This document shows, piece after piece, positions 49,696 through 58,436 of a DNA stretch of 64,000 bases (positions are counted from its first letter, which is position 1; each line of letters starts with the position of its first letter). The notes beneath the pieces were generated by a model. It did no database searches. It saw nothing but the letters and a program-made list of their open reading frames with translations, and had not been told where the DNA came from. The DNA comes from Chitinophaga pinensis DSM 2588 (lineage in GTDB: Bacteria > Bacteroidota > Bacteroidia > Chitinophagales > Chitinophagaceae), in NCBI RefSeq assembly GCF_000024005.1, contig NC_013132.1, positions 310,001-374,000 on the forward strand. The letters run 5' to 3'. Both the position numbers and the translations under genes were made by a program.

Positions 49696-50790
49696 ATGCT
49701 TATACCCATGAAACATATTCTGACTGTTAGCCTGCTACTGGTACAATTCCTGTCTGCCAAAGCACAATACCCAACAGATAATGATCTTCCGGAAAAAGCG
49801 GAAAGAGTTAAGAAGATAAAGCTGTCTTCGCAACCAGCTGAGATATCAGCACCCGCCGCCCCTATTGCGGGTATCAAGGTGATCCCTTCCTGCGGAGACA
49901 CCCTCCGGCTTGGTTTCGTTCAGGTAGGTATGGCAAATAAAAAGATCAGTGCCGTACCTGACAAACCCTGGAATGCCTATCTCCAAGATTTTGTAGATAC
50001 CCGTTTTAAAACGGCATTGACGGCTTCGGGTGCACAGTTGCTCTGGGTAGTCGAAGACCTCCGTATCAACGAACATACTTTTGCCATGAGTGAAAAGGCT
50101 TATGTCAGATTAAAAGCCAATGCTTACCTGAGCAGGGACAATGCACACTATCAACTCATAAGTTCACTCGATACGGTATTATTAAAAGGTGGTATGGATG
50201 TTACCCACAAACACGATCAGAACATCGCTGAAGTATTCGAACTGCTCTGGGGCAGGTCTGTCGATGCGGCGAATACAGCTACCGGCAACGCCACACTGAC
50301 CGTAGCAGACGTATTGTCCAAAGAACAAAACCGTTTTGCATTACCCATCCTGCAAACGAGTATCTATAAACCAGGCGTCTACAAAACCTACCAGGAATTC
50401 CTGAACAACCAGCCTTCCATTGAGAAGTTCAACGTGGAGATCAAAAAAAGAAAAGTGACCATTCAGGAAATGGACACGAATGATAATGCAGGTCCGGCAG
50501 TTGAAAATGCATGGGGTATTTGTAAAGACGGAGAACTGTATAAATACCATAAAGAACGACTGATTCCTATCGAGAAAAGCGGTAACAGTTTTGTACTGTC
50601 CAATTACCTGGACGCGATCAACCGCAGAAACAAAGCGATCTTCTGGGGTGCAATGACAGGCGGCCTCGGAGGCGCCGCATTCGGACTTACAACTACCGGT
50701 CTTTTTAGCGTAGAGACCATCCCTTATATCACCAGACAGCAACCTGAAGCAACAACAATAGATATTGATAACGGCACCTTGATGTTTTAA
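49696..50790 (+). CDS. hypothetical exported protein
   Basis: 364 aa from the ATG at 49696, chosen because an AAGGAG ribosome binding site lies just before it. A signal peptide (about 1-24, MLIPMKHILTVSLLLVQFLSAKAQ) is present. The mature part is soluble; near the C-terminus is a Gly-rich hydrophobic stretch (KAIFWGAMTGGLGGAAFGLTTTGLF, about 315-340) that may insert in a membrane. No family was recognised. It is divergent from the cytochrome gene. Confidence 0.6.
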   Translation: MLIPMKHILTVSLLLVQFLSAKAQYPTDNDLPEKAERVKKIKLSSQPAEISAPAAPIAGIKVIPSCGDTLRLGFVQVGMANKKISAVPDKPWNAYLQDFVDTRFKTALTASGAQLLWVVEDLRINEHTFAMSEKAYVRLKANAYLSRDNAHYQLISSLDTVLLKGGMDVTHKHDQNIAEVFELLWGRSVDAANTATGNATLTVADVLSKEQNRFALPILQTSIYKPGVYKTYQEFLNNQPSIEKFNVEIKKRKVTIQEMDTNDNAGPAVENAWGICKDGELYKYHKERLIPIEKSGNSFVLSNYLDAINRRNKAIFWGAMTGGLGGAAFGLTTTGLFSVETIPYITRQQPEATTIDIDNGTLMF

Positions 50791-50841
50791 CAATTCAGTA
50801 TTACTTTTTTTGGTACATTTATCTCACTTTCCCACCGATCT

Positions 50842-51912
50842 ATGTATCACTCCAAAGTATTGCTGCTACTGCTGGTTTTCCTGGTATTAAATGCTTGTAC
50901 GTCCAAACGTACACCACCCGAACATGCCTTTTATTACTGGAAATCAGATTATACTTTAATCTATGACCGGTATCCCTCAAGTGATCCGCAGGACTCCCTG
51001 AGACGGACTTTTGGTGCATCACACGTTTACCTGCATTTATTTGATGTAGACTGGAGCGAAAACCTCTCTATGCCCATACCTAAGGCAGCATTCAGAGGTA
51101 TTTATGAGGTATCACAATTCATCAGGGACGGTTATACGCCGGTCGTATTTATCACTAACCGGACCTTCGAAAGAATGCTGGACAGTTCCTGTGCACTGTT
51201 GGCCAGAAGAGTCGCTGATAAGATCAATCAGCTGAGCAGTAATATAAAACATACGCATGATTCAGTCGTGCCGCAGGAAAAGCAACGCCCCGAAATCCAG
51301 ATCGACTGTGACTGGACAGCGGGTACGAAGGATAAGTATTTTCATTTCCTGAAAGAAATCAGACAACTGTTCCCGGATTATACCTTATCTGCTACCATCA
51401 GGTTGTATCCTTATAAATACCCTGATAAAACAGGCATTCCTCCGGTTGACCGGGGAATGCTGATGTGTTATAACCTCGGCAATATCAAAGATGTCAGCAC
51501 CATTAACTCTATCTTTGATGTCAACACATTGAAACAGTACCTCTCTGGCGACGATTATCCGCTTCCGCTGGATATTGCCTTTCCCGTATTTGGCTGGTAT
51601 GCCTGGTTCAGGGGAAATGAATTCAAAGGGATCGTCCACGACGGACCGGAATTCATTGAAGATACCAGTTCATTTGCCGCAATCGACAAACAACGCTACC
51701 GTATTAAGACCGATACTGTACTGGGTGAGAACTATTATCGTGCAGGAGATATACTGCGCATGGAGTACCCCGATACAGCTACCTTACAGACGGCCATTAC
51801 ACTGGTAGAAGAAAAAATCCCCGATTACAAACGTATTGCTTTTTATCACTGGCATCAGTCATCAATTATGACATATGAAAAAGTTATTAAAACGGCTTTT
51901 GCTGGCCGTTAG
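50842..51912 (+). CDS. hypothetical lipoprotein, possible TIM-barrel (DUF3142-like)
   Basis: 356 aa with a lipoprotein signal (MYHSKVLLLLLVFLVLNAC, Cys at 19). The mature part has barrel-like strand motifs: SHVYLHLFDVDWSENL, PEIQIDCDWTAGTKDKYFHFLKEIRQLFPDYTLSATIRLY, MLMCYNLGNIKDV and DIAFPVFGWYAWF. These resemble DUF3142-type glycosidase-like barrels, with IDCDW the likely conserved acidic strand. This assignment is tentative. Its end overlaps the next gene by 38 nt, so the two are coupled. Confidence 0.55.
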   Translation: MYHSKVLLLLLVFLVLNACTSKRTPPEHAFYYWKSDYTLIYDRYPSSDPQDSLRRTFGASHVYLHLFDVDWSENLSMPIPKAAFRGIYEVSQFIRDGYTPVVFITNRTFERMLDSSCALLARRVADKINQLSSNIKHTHDSVVPQEKQRPEIQIDCDWTAGTKDKYFHFLKEIRQLFPDYTLSATIRLYPYKYPDKTGIPPVDRGMLMCYNLGNIKDVSTINSIFDVNTLKQYLSGDDYPLPLDIAFPVFGWYAWFRGNEFKGIVHDGPEFIEDTSSFAAIDKQRYRIKTDTVLGENYYRAGDILRMEYPDTATLQTAITLVEEKIPDYKRIAFYHWHQSSIMTYEKVIKTAFAGR

Positions 51913-54370
51913 TGTTGTTGCTTTAGTGTTTGTTCCTTATCTGGATACGCAAAGCTGCGGACCGGAATTACCTGATGAAGCTTACCGTTTTGCCCTGTTC
52001 CAGCCGGACCTGTCAGGGAAAAACGACCTGGCGCCACTCTATTATTCGATTCCCTTCGTCAGTTATTTTGACTCAGATCCCCGGAAGAAGGATTACTGGA
52101 AGAATTGTAATGAATGGCAGCAGCTAACCGGGAAAACAGTCTCTTTAAAGGATATATATACCGTACAGTATGACCTTTCTCCGGACGATTTTCTGTATGC
52201 CTATAAGCATAAGCAATGGCAGCAGCTGAAAGACAATTCTTTTGTAAAATGGCTATGTCAACCTGCTCAGAAAGAGGTACTGGACTATATGGCACTGGCC
52301 AAACAGATAGAATTCAGTCAGCAGGGCGAACTGGATCCCTGGAACGAAAGAGCTGGCAGCGTCAATACAGATTCTATCCTGCACGTCGTTCGCCAGAAAA
52401 CCCACACGACAACAATGCCTTTCCTGAAAGACCGTTATGCCTTTCAGCTGGTCAAAATGTATTACTACAATGCAGATTCAGTGTTAAGACCACAGCTGAC
52501 CGACTATTATAATGCCCATCTGAAGAACCATAAAACGATTGTTGCCGACTGGGCCCTATTATATTATGCCCTGATACAACCAGACAAAAATGAGCGTACC
52601 CGCTTCCTGCTGGAAACGTTTGAGCGCTCAGAAAGTAAAAAAGGATTCGTCTTCGGTTACCTGTCAAAACAGGAACTTAAAGATCTTGCAGCCACCAAAC
52701 CGGATCCGCACCTGTCAGCGTTAATAGCGCTGATGCAGGGATTAAAACAACCGGGGCGGGCATTGGAATACCTGCAAAAACTCTATGAAATAGCACCTGA
52801 TAATGAATTCCTGCCCATGCTGGTATGCCGGGAAGTCAACAAACTGGAAGACTGGATTTATTCCCCCACCGTACTTGGATTCAATCCAATGATCAATGTA
52901 AATACCTTCTATGAAGAAAAACTGGCTGCTGAACAAAACGATCCGGAAAGAGATAATAAGCCGGATACCAGTTATTTCTATTATGCGAAGAAAAACCTGC
53001 AGAGCGACCGGGAATATCTCCGTACACTACGGGATTTTCTGATCAGTATGCAGCAAAGGAAAACACCACACAGAGATATGCTACGTCTGGCTATTGCGCA
53101 CCTGTATAATATGGATGGTCAATATGCAACTGCCGCTACTTATACCGCCGGACTCAAAAACCTGAAGGATAATACCTTCCGCCGGCAGGCAATCGTAGAA
53201 AACCTGCTCAGTTCTTTTTATTCAAAAGACCTTCATAGCAATCAGGTGAAACAATACCTGTACGAACAGTTTCATGCCCTGGAAAAAGTCGGCACCATCA
53301 TGAGAGGGGAACAATTGACATATGCTGAAGATGATTGGAGCCAGAACAGGGATCTGCGTTCGGCACTTTACCTCTTACTGGGACAGCGTTATCGCACACT
53401 GGGAGATCATCTGACTGCAGGATTGCTCATACAGCAATCAAAAACAGTGATCAATGAATATACAGGTTATATAGAGGATACCTCCCGGGTCAGTTATTCA
53501 CGGATCGCTTATTTTGACAAATATGCCGCTCCGGCAGATCTGGATAAGGTGATTGCATTAAAACATAAAACGAATAAAACACCTTTTGAAAAAATGATCT
53601 CGCCAGCCATCTGGGCACCTGATGATTTTTACAGGGATGTAAAAGCTACTTTACAGGTACGACAACATCAATTCAAAGCAGCTGCTACTACGCTCGATAA
53701 GATAGCGGATGACTTCTGGGAGGTTAACTATGACTATAGTACTTATCTTACCCGGACTTATATCGGCAGTCCGGCATCGCTCATACCTAACGAACCAGTA
53801 CAAAAGCGTTATCTTTTTGCAAGCAAAAAAGCAATCGTAAAAGACATTGTTTTACTGGAAGACAGTCTGGCGAAAGCTACAGACAATTCCGCCAAAGCAC
53901 ACTTCTATTATGCGCTTGGGAATGCCTATTTTAACATCAGTTACCACGGCAGATGCTGGATGCTAAGCAGTTACGGCAAGTCAAGCAGCGAGCCGCATAG
54001 CCAGGAGGAAGATGATTATCAATGGGCTTACTTCTCTTTCTATCCGAATAAGGCGATCTTCAAAAACGATTACTACCGGTGTAATCATGCAATGGAGATG
54101 TATGAAAAAGCACGTCAGTGTTCCGGTATACAGAAGGAACTACATGCAAAAGTATTACTCATGATGACGGTATGTGACCAGGCCAGATATAACTTCTTTA
54201 TCGGAGAATCACGGTACAGTTCAACGAACGGTATTTCCAACTACAAAAAAGAGATTTTACCATACAGCTATCCTTACCTGGCTGTCCTGAAAGAAAGATA
54301 TGCTGACACGGAAACATTTATCGATGCACGTACCTACTGTCCGGACGTCGACGAATACCTAAAGCACTAG
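51875..54370 (+). CDS. hypothetical large exported helical protein
   Basis: 831 aa, signal peptide (about 1-22, LKRLLLAVSVVALVFV). The rest is rich in helices and aromatic residues, with repeats of the form ...YALIQPDKNERTRFLLETF..., ...GRALEYLQKLYEIAPDNEFLPML..., which look TPR-like. It begins within the previous lipoprotein gene (38-nt overlap), and the two probably form a complex. No enzymatic motif was seen. I recall similar pairs in Chitinophagaceae but no named function. Confidence 0.6.
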   Translation: MKKLLKRLLLAVSVVALVFVPYLDTQSCGPELPDEAYRFALFQPDLSGKNDLAPLYYSIPFVSYFDSDPRKKDYWKNCNEWQQLTGKTVSLKDIYTVQYDLSPDDFLYAYKHKQWQQLKDNSFVKWLCQPAQKEVLDYMALAKQIEFSQQGELDPWNERAGSVNTDSILHVVRQKTHTTTMPFLKDRYAFQLVKMYYYNADSVLRPQLTDYYNAHLKNHKTIVADWALLYYALIQPDKNERTRFLLETFERSESKKGFVFGYLSKQELKDLAATKPDPHLSALIALMQGLKQPGRALEYLQKLYEIAPDNEFLPMLVCREVNKLEDWIYSPTVLGFNPMINVNTFYEEKLAAEQNDPERDNKPDTSYFYYAKKNLQSDREYLRTLRDFLISMQQRKTPHRDMLRLAIAHLYNMDGQYATAATYTAGLKNLKDNTFRRQAIVENLLSSFYSKDLHSNQVKQYLYEQFHALEKVGTIMRGEQLTYAEDDWSQNRDLRSALYLLLGQRYRTLGDHLTAGLLIQQSKTVINEYTGYIEDTSRVSYSRIAYFDKYAAPADLDKVIALKHKTNKTPFEKMISPAIWAPDDFYRDVKATLQVRQHQFKAAATTLDKIADDFWEVNYDYSTYLTRTYIGSPASLIPNEPVQKRYLFASKKAIVKDIVLLEDSLAKATDNSAKAHFYYALGNAYFNISYHGRCWMLSSYGKSSSEPHSQEEDDYQWAYFSFYPNKAIFKNDYYRCNHAMEMYEKARQCSGIQKELHAKVLLMMTVCDQARYNFFIGESRYSSTNGISNYKKEILPYSYPYLAVLKERYADTETFIDARTYCPDVDEYLKH

Positions 54371-54807
54371 AAAACACTACTTTGGAACAAAAAAATTTAT
54401 AGAAGTTATGCACATTGCATAACGATGTGATTTACATATTGTAGTGGGGTGTTTTTACACCCGGTTTTATTCTCATTATTCCAAATCATTTTTGCAATTC
54501 AGAAAATTGTTATAACCTTTGTATGGTAATCAATTTACAAATGGACACCGATTCCTCTATACGTGCTGACTTGCACTTTTTACACTTCACCATTCTTAAC
54601 ACTTCTCCCCCCGGAATTTAAGTTTACGAACGACGGAAAGTTTTAACAGGCTTTCTGTCAGCGATCTGCTGTAATACAGTTCAAACTGTACATGGCATTG
54701 CTATGCACACTTGTACGGCAACGTACGATTTGTCCGCGTATATACATACATACGCGTCAAGGGCATCTTATTTCCATTCACATATATAAACACTAAACAG
54801 CAACACT
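54371..54807. promoter_or_regulatory. 437-bp leader region of the SPFH gene
   Basis: It contains several dyads: GTTATGC-N5-GCATAAC (54405-54423), a GGGTGT/ACACCC hairpin followed by a T-rich tract (54447-54462; probably the terminator of the upstream gene), ACAGTT-CA-AACTGT (54676-54689) and CGCGTAT-N8-ATACGCG (54735-54756). A TTG at 54492-54494 followed 19 nt later by AACCTTTG (54514-54521) is a possible promoter. A 32-codon frame (54523-54621) follows it. No gene is confidently supported. Confidence 0.35.
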
Positions 54808-56748
54808 ATGCAATCATCTGAAGTGATCAGGTGGCTGATCATGATCGGCCTGCCCATCCTATGTCTTGTATTTTACAAGTACATTCTTCGCGTCTTCTTC
54901 GGTCTTGTAATCGTACCGGAAGACAAGATCGGTCTTGTGACCAAAAAATTCGTGCTGATGGGTAAACAGGAGCTGCCCGAAGGACGTATCATCGCTACCG
55001 GCGGGGAAGCGGGTTTTCAGGCCCAGACACTGGCTCCCGGTGTATACTTCTGGAAATGGTTCTGGCAGTATGAAGTAACCTTCCAGTCCTTCACCATCAT
55101 CCCTACCGGTAAAATCGGTCTGGTACTGGCAAAAGACGGTACCCCACTCAATCCGGGTGCTATTCTTGCCCGTCGTGTAGAAAGCGACGCCTATCAGAAC
55201 GCAGAGGCATTCCTGAACAATGGCGGTCAGAAGGGTCGTCAGACAGCCATTATGACGCCTGGTTCTTACCGTGTGAACACCTTCCTGTTCGAAGTGGAAA
55301 TCACTGATATGACCACCGTACCTGACAACACGGTCGCTATCGTAACCACCCTTGAAGGGCAGGCTATCGAAAATGGTCAGATCGCCGGTAAGATCATTCA
55401 GAACCATAACAACTTCCAGGATGCAGACGCCTTCCTGAGCAATGGTGGGTATAAAGGTTTGCAGGAGCAGGTAATCCTTGCCGGTTCTTACTTCCTCAAC
55501 CCATGGTTTGCCAAGGTGGAAATGCGTCAGATGACGGAAATCCCGATCAGCCATGTGGGTGTTGTCATCTCTTATGTAGGTAACGAAGGTGAAGACATCA
55601 GCGGTACCGAATTCAAACACGGTAATATCGTCGCAAAAAACCATAAAGGGGTATGGGCAGAACCACTAGGACCGGGTAAGTATCCGATCAACTCCTACAT
55701 CATGAAGGTGGAATATGTACCAACAACCAACCTGGTGTTAAACTGGGCCTCCGCCCGCAGTGAAGCGCACCAGCTGGATAAAAACCTTTCTACCATAACA
55801 GTACGTAGTAAGGACGGTTTTACCTTCAACCTGGATGTCGCACAGATCATCCACATCCCTTCTAATGAAGCGCCTAAGGTGATCGCACGTTTCGGTAACA
55901 TGAGCAACCTGGTAACACAGGTATTGGAACCAACAATCGGTAACTACTTCCGTAACTCCGCGCAGGATGCTGAGGTGATCGACTTCCTGAAGAGCCGTAA
56001 GGAACGTCAGGAATCTGCGAAAGCACATATCGGAAGAGTGCTGGAACAATACAACGTATTCGGTGTGGATACCCTTATAGGTGACATCGTTCCACCGGAA
56101 AGTCTGATGAAAACACTGACTGACCGTAAATTGGCGGAAGAACAGAAAGTAACTTACGACACCCAGATGCGTGCACAGGAAACAAGGCAGGCACTGGAAA
56201 AAGAAACCGCGATCGCCGAAATCCAGAAGGAGATCGTAAAAGCCGACCAGGGTGTATTGATCGCAGAAAGGATTGCCGACGCTGCGGTGAAAAAAGCAAC
56301 GGGTGACGCGAACAGCGTACGTCTGCAGGCAAACGCGGAAGCTGACAGAATGAAACTGATGGCAAGTGGTGAGGCGGAAAAAGTACGTGTACTTGCGAAG
56401 GCAGAAGCAGAAAGAACGGAACTGATCGCAAAAGCGGACGCAGAAAAGATCTCCCTCACAGGTAACGCGGAAGCGGAAAAAATCCTGGCGATCGGTAAGT
56501 CAAGCGCCGAGTCTTATAAACTGGCGGTAGAAGCGATGGGTGGTAACAACTTTACGCAATTGAAGGTAATGGAAGCCATCGGTCAACAACATATCAAGAT
56601 CATGCCTGATATTCTTATCGGTGGTGGCGGCGATAGTACCAACGGTCCGATCGGCGGATTACTCGGTCTCAGACTGCTGGAACAACTGGGCAACAAACAA
56701 ACAACTGAAGCACAAACAGACAAAGCGGAATCCGCTGAAAATAAATAA
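54808..56748 (+). CDS. flotillin-like SPFH domain protein
   Basis: 646 aa. A hydrophobic N-terminal segment (about 8-36) anchors it in the membrane. Four related beta modules follow (about 37-312), each starting with IP/VP..xxVGxV and ending with a PGxYxxNxF-like phrase. The SPFH domain is at about 313-430. The C-terminal Ala/Glu-rich coiled coil (about 440-600) has heptad-like AEADRMKLMASGEAEKVRVLAKAEAERTEL, as in YqiK/flotillin oligomerisation stalks. No NfeD partner gene is nearby. It probably assembles into a membrane ring. Confidence 0.9.
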   Translation: MQSSEVIRWLIMIGLPILCLVFYKYILRVFFGLVIVPEDKIGLVTKKFVLMGKQELPEGRIIATGGEAGFQAQTLAPGVYFWKWFWQYEVTFQSFTIIPTGKIGLVLAKDGTPLNPGAILARRVESDAYQNAEAFLNNGGQKGRQTAIMTPGSYRVNTFLFEVEITDMTTVPDNTVAIVTTLEGQAIENGQIAGKIIQNHNNFQDADAFLSNGGYKGLQEQVILAGSYFLNPWFAKVEMRQMTEIPISHVGVVISYVGNEGEDISGTEFKHGNIVAKNHKGVWAEPLGPGKYPINSYIMKVEYVPTTNLVLNWASARSEAHQLDKNLSTITVRSKDGFTFNLDVAQIIHIPSNEAPKVIARFGNMSNLVTQVLEPTIGNYFRNSAQDAEVIDFLKSRKERQESAKAHIGRVLEQYNVFGVDTLIGDIVPPESLMKTLTDRKLAEEQKVTYDTQMRAQETRQALEKETAIAEIQKEIVKADQGVLIAERIADAAVKKATGDANSVRLQANAEADRMKLMASGEAEKVRVLAKAEAERTELIAKADAEKISLTGNAEAEKILAIGKSSAESYKLAVEAMGGNNFTQLKVMEAIGQQHIKIMPDILIGGGGDSTNGPIGGLLGLRLLEQLGNKQTTEAQTDKAESAENK

Positions 56749-56776
56749 CCCTTTCATCCATTTCTACATATACGAC

Positions 56777-56809
56777 AAAGGGCTGTCCCGCCAAGGCGGG
56801 CAGCCCTTT
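56777..56809. terminator. bidirectional intrinsic terminator
   Basis: Near-perfect stem AAAGGGCTGtCCCGCC/GGCGGGcAGCCCTTT with a 2-nt loop, between the convergent SPFH gene and the DUF1275 gene. Confidence 0.88.
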
Positions 56810-56852
56810 TCCATTTCCCGTCTTTAATAAATATTCATCCTGTTGTCAGTGA

Positions 56853-57494
56853 TCAGAGAAAACTGATGAACAGCAACAACAATCCTGGTAAAGCAATTGT
56901 CCATAACCCGAAGTGGGCCGCCAGAAAGGCGCCGGCCACACAACCGCCCAGGAAACCGCCAATAATAATGAACTGTTTCCCGAACGCCGGACGTTTATCA
57001 CTGTTCCATACACCTGGCATCAATATCTTTGCGACATCCAGCGTCAGCTGCGTCACATTCCCCGTCATCATGGTCGTAGGCGCATAAGCCGCTGTGGCGT
57101 ACAGTCGCCCGAAAGCATTCTGTATCCCCATGGCCAGCACCACCACATAAGGTAATACCGCCGACCAGGTAGTGCCTGGCCGGTCAAATGCCAGATCAAA
57201 TGCACCGGCCACCAGCAAGATGACCCCTTCTGCAAATAACAGGGTATAGCCGCTTTTCAGCTTAGGTGCATACCAGCCGGCACCGACTACCGCCACCGTA
57301 AATACCGGGAAAGACAATAGTTTTAACCAGGATTGTGTTCCTGCACCTCTGATCAGGTCATAAGCAAAAACGATAAAGTTGCCTGTCACATGCGCAGAGA
57401 ATAACTCATCTGCTGCCGTGAAAGTAGCCGCATCGCAGAAACCGGCAGCAAAGGCCAGGATTAAGCTGACAAGGGCAATATTCTTTTTATCCAT
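56853..57494 (-). CDS. DUF1275 (YoaK-like) membrane protein
   Basis: 213 aa with about six transmembrane segments (5-25, 57-75, 80-96, 104-122, 165-185, 190-210). The pattern LILAFAAGFCDAATF...FSAHVTGNFIVFAYDL... and GIQNAFGRL...TTMMTGNVTQLTLDVAKIL are DUF1275 hallmarks. Family function is not known. It is the last gene of the minus-strand stress operon, 6 bp after the Dps gene. Confidence 0.88.
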   Translation of the reverse strand: MDKKNIALVSLILAFAAGFCDAATFTAADELFSAHVTGNFIVFAYDLIRGAGTQSWLKLLSFPVFTVAVVGAGWYAPKLKSGYTLLFAEGVILLVAGAFDLAFDRPGTTWSAVLPYVVVLAMGIQNAFGRLYATAAYAPTTMMTGNVTQLTLDVAKILMPGVWNSDKRPAFGKQFIIIGGFLGGCVAGAFLAAHFGLWTIALPGLLLLFISFL

Positions 57495-57500
57495 ATCAGA

Positions 57501-57974
57501 TTATCTTAAATGAGCTCTTAACATCCAGGCCATCTTCTCATGCGTCTCCATCAAACCAGTAATATAGTCGCTGGTACCCAGGTCATGCCATTCATTCGCA
57601 AAACGGTTCACATTCTCGCGCAGGTGAATGATAATGCTTTCATGGTCTGACAATAGTTCGCGGATAAAACCAGCGCCATCATTGGCCGAACGGCTTTTTT
57701 CTGTCAGATGTGTAAGCGACAGGTACTCTTTCAGGGTAGCGGGGGAGTAGTGACCGATAGAACGGATACGTTCTGCAACGCTGTCCATAATCTCGTCCAG
57801 TTCTTCATACTGCGCTTCAAAGAATACGTGTTTAGAATGAAAATCCGGTCCTTCTACGTTCCAGTGAGCATTACGCGTTTTGGTATAGAGTACGAATTCG
57901 TCTGCCAGTATTTTCATCAGTTCATGTGCTACTGAGGAAAGGTTGTCTTTTTTGATACCGATATTTGGTTCCAT
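57501..57974 (-). CDS. Dps-family ferritin-like protein
   Basis: 157 aa from the ATG at 57974; a TTG two codons upstream is also possible. Dps motif: NAHWNVEGPDFHSKHVFFEAQYEELDEIMDSVAERIRSIG, with the His and Asp/Glu ligands of the inter-subunit ferroxidase site. The later part has a helix (SIIIHLRENVNRFANEWHDLGTSDYITGLMETHEKMAWMLRAHL). It oxidises and stores iron using peroxide and may protect DNA. It lies in an operon 6 bp from both neighbours. Confidence 0.93.
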   Translation of the reverse strand: MEPNIGIKKDNLSSVAHELMKILADEFVLYTKTRNAHWNVEGPDFHSKHVFFEAQYEELDEIMDSVAERIRSIGHYSPATLKEYLSLTHLTEKSRSANDGAGFIRELLSDHESIIIHLRENVNRFANEWHDLGTSDYITGLMETHEKMAWMLRAHLR

Positions 57975-57986
57975 CTGCAAATAGAT

Positions 57987-58421
57987 TTACTGTGTTAATA
58001 TTGAATAGAGGTAGTGATCTGCTGATATCGTACCTGCGCCCATACATAAGAGGAACAGGAAACAAAGCGTATACATATAGGGAACGTCCCTTACTTCAGC
58101 ATTGTCGTGACGGTGTACGACAAAATAACCGATGGCGGTCACGCCGATAATGGGCAATACAATCAAGCGTGTACCGATACCGATCATCACCAGAAAAGGC
58201 GCTACTGTATCTGCCAGGGTAGCCATCATACCATTTAGTTTGTCTGGCAGATGCAAAGGATTAGGCACATGTTCCCGTTCACCGTTTTCTAACCTGAACT
58301 TCTTTAGTCCGTGTACCCTGAATAACTCAAATGCCAGCAATACCCGGAATACCAGCAACACCCAGTTATTGAAATCACTGCCTGCATCGGCATACAGCAA
58401 ATGTTTGATTATCTCAGTCAT
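57987..58421 (-). CDS. DoxX family membrane protein
   Basis: 144 aa, four transmembrane segments (about 15-35, 65-85, 88-105, 115-138). The pattern RVLLAFELFRVHGLKKF...FLVMIGIGTRLIVLPIIGVTAIGYFV is typical for DoxX. Family members have roles in thiosulfate:quinone reaction or redox stress, not clear here. It lies 6 bp before the Dps start and 15 bp after the amidohydrolase. Confidence 0.82.
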   Translation of the reverse strand: MTEIIKHLLYADAGSDFNNWVLLVFRVLLAFELFRVHGLKKFRLENGEREHVPNPLHLPDKLNGMMATLADTVAPFLVMIGIGTRLIVLPIIGVTAIGYFVVHRHDNAEVRDVPYMYTLCFLFLLCMGAGTISADHYLYSILTQ

Positions 58422-58436
58422 GCGCTTATTATTGGA

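Noticed and set aside
54859..55644. Long minus-strand frame opposite the SPFH gene
   Set aside because: It mirrors the codon structure of the SPFH gene, has no recognisable motif and lies fully within it.
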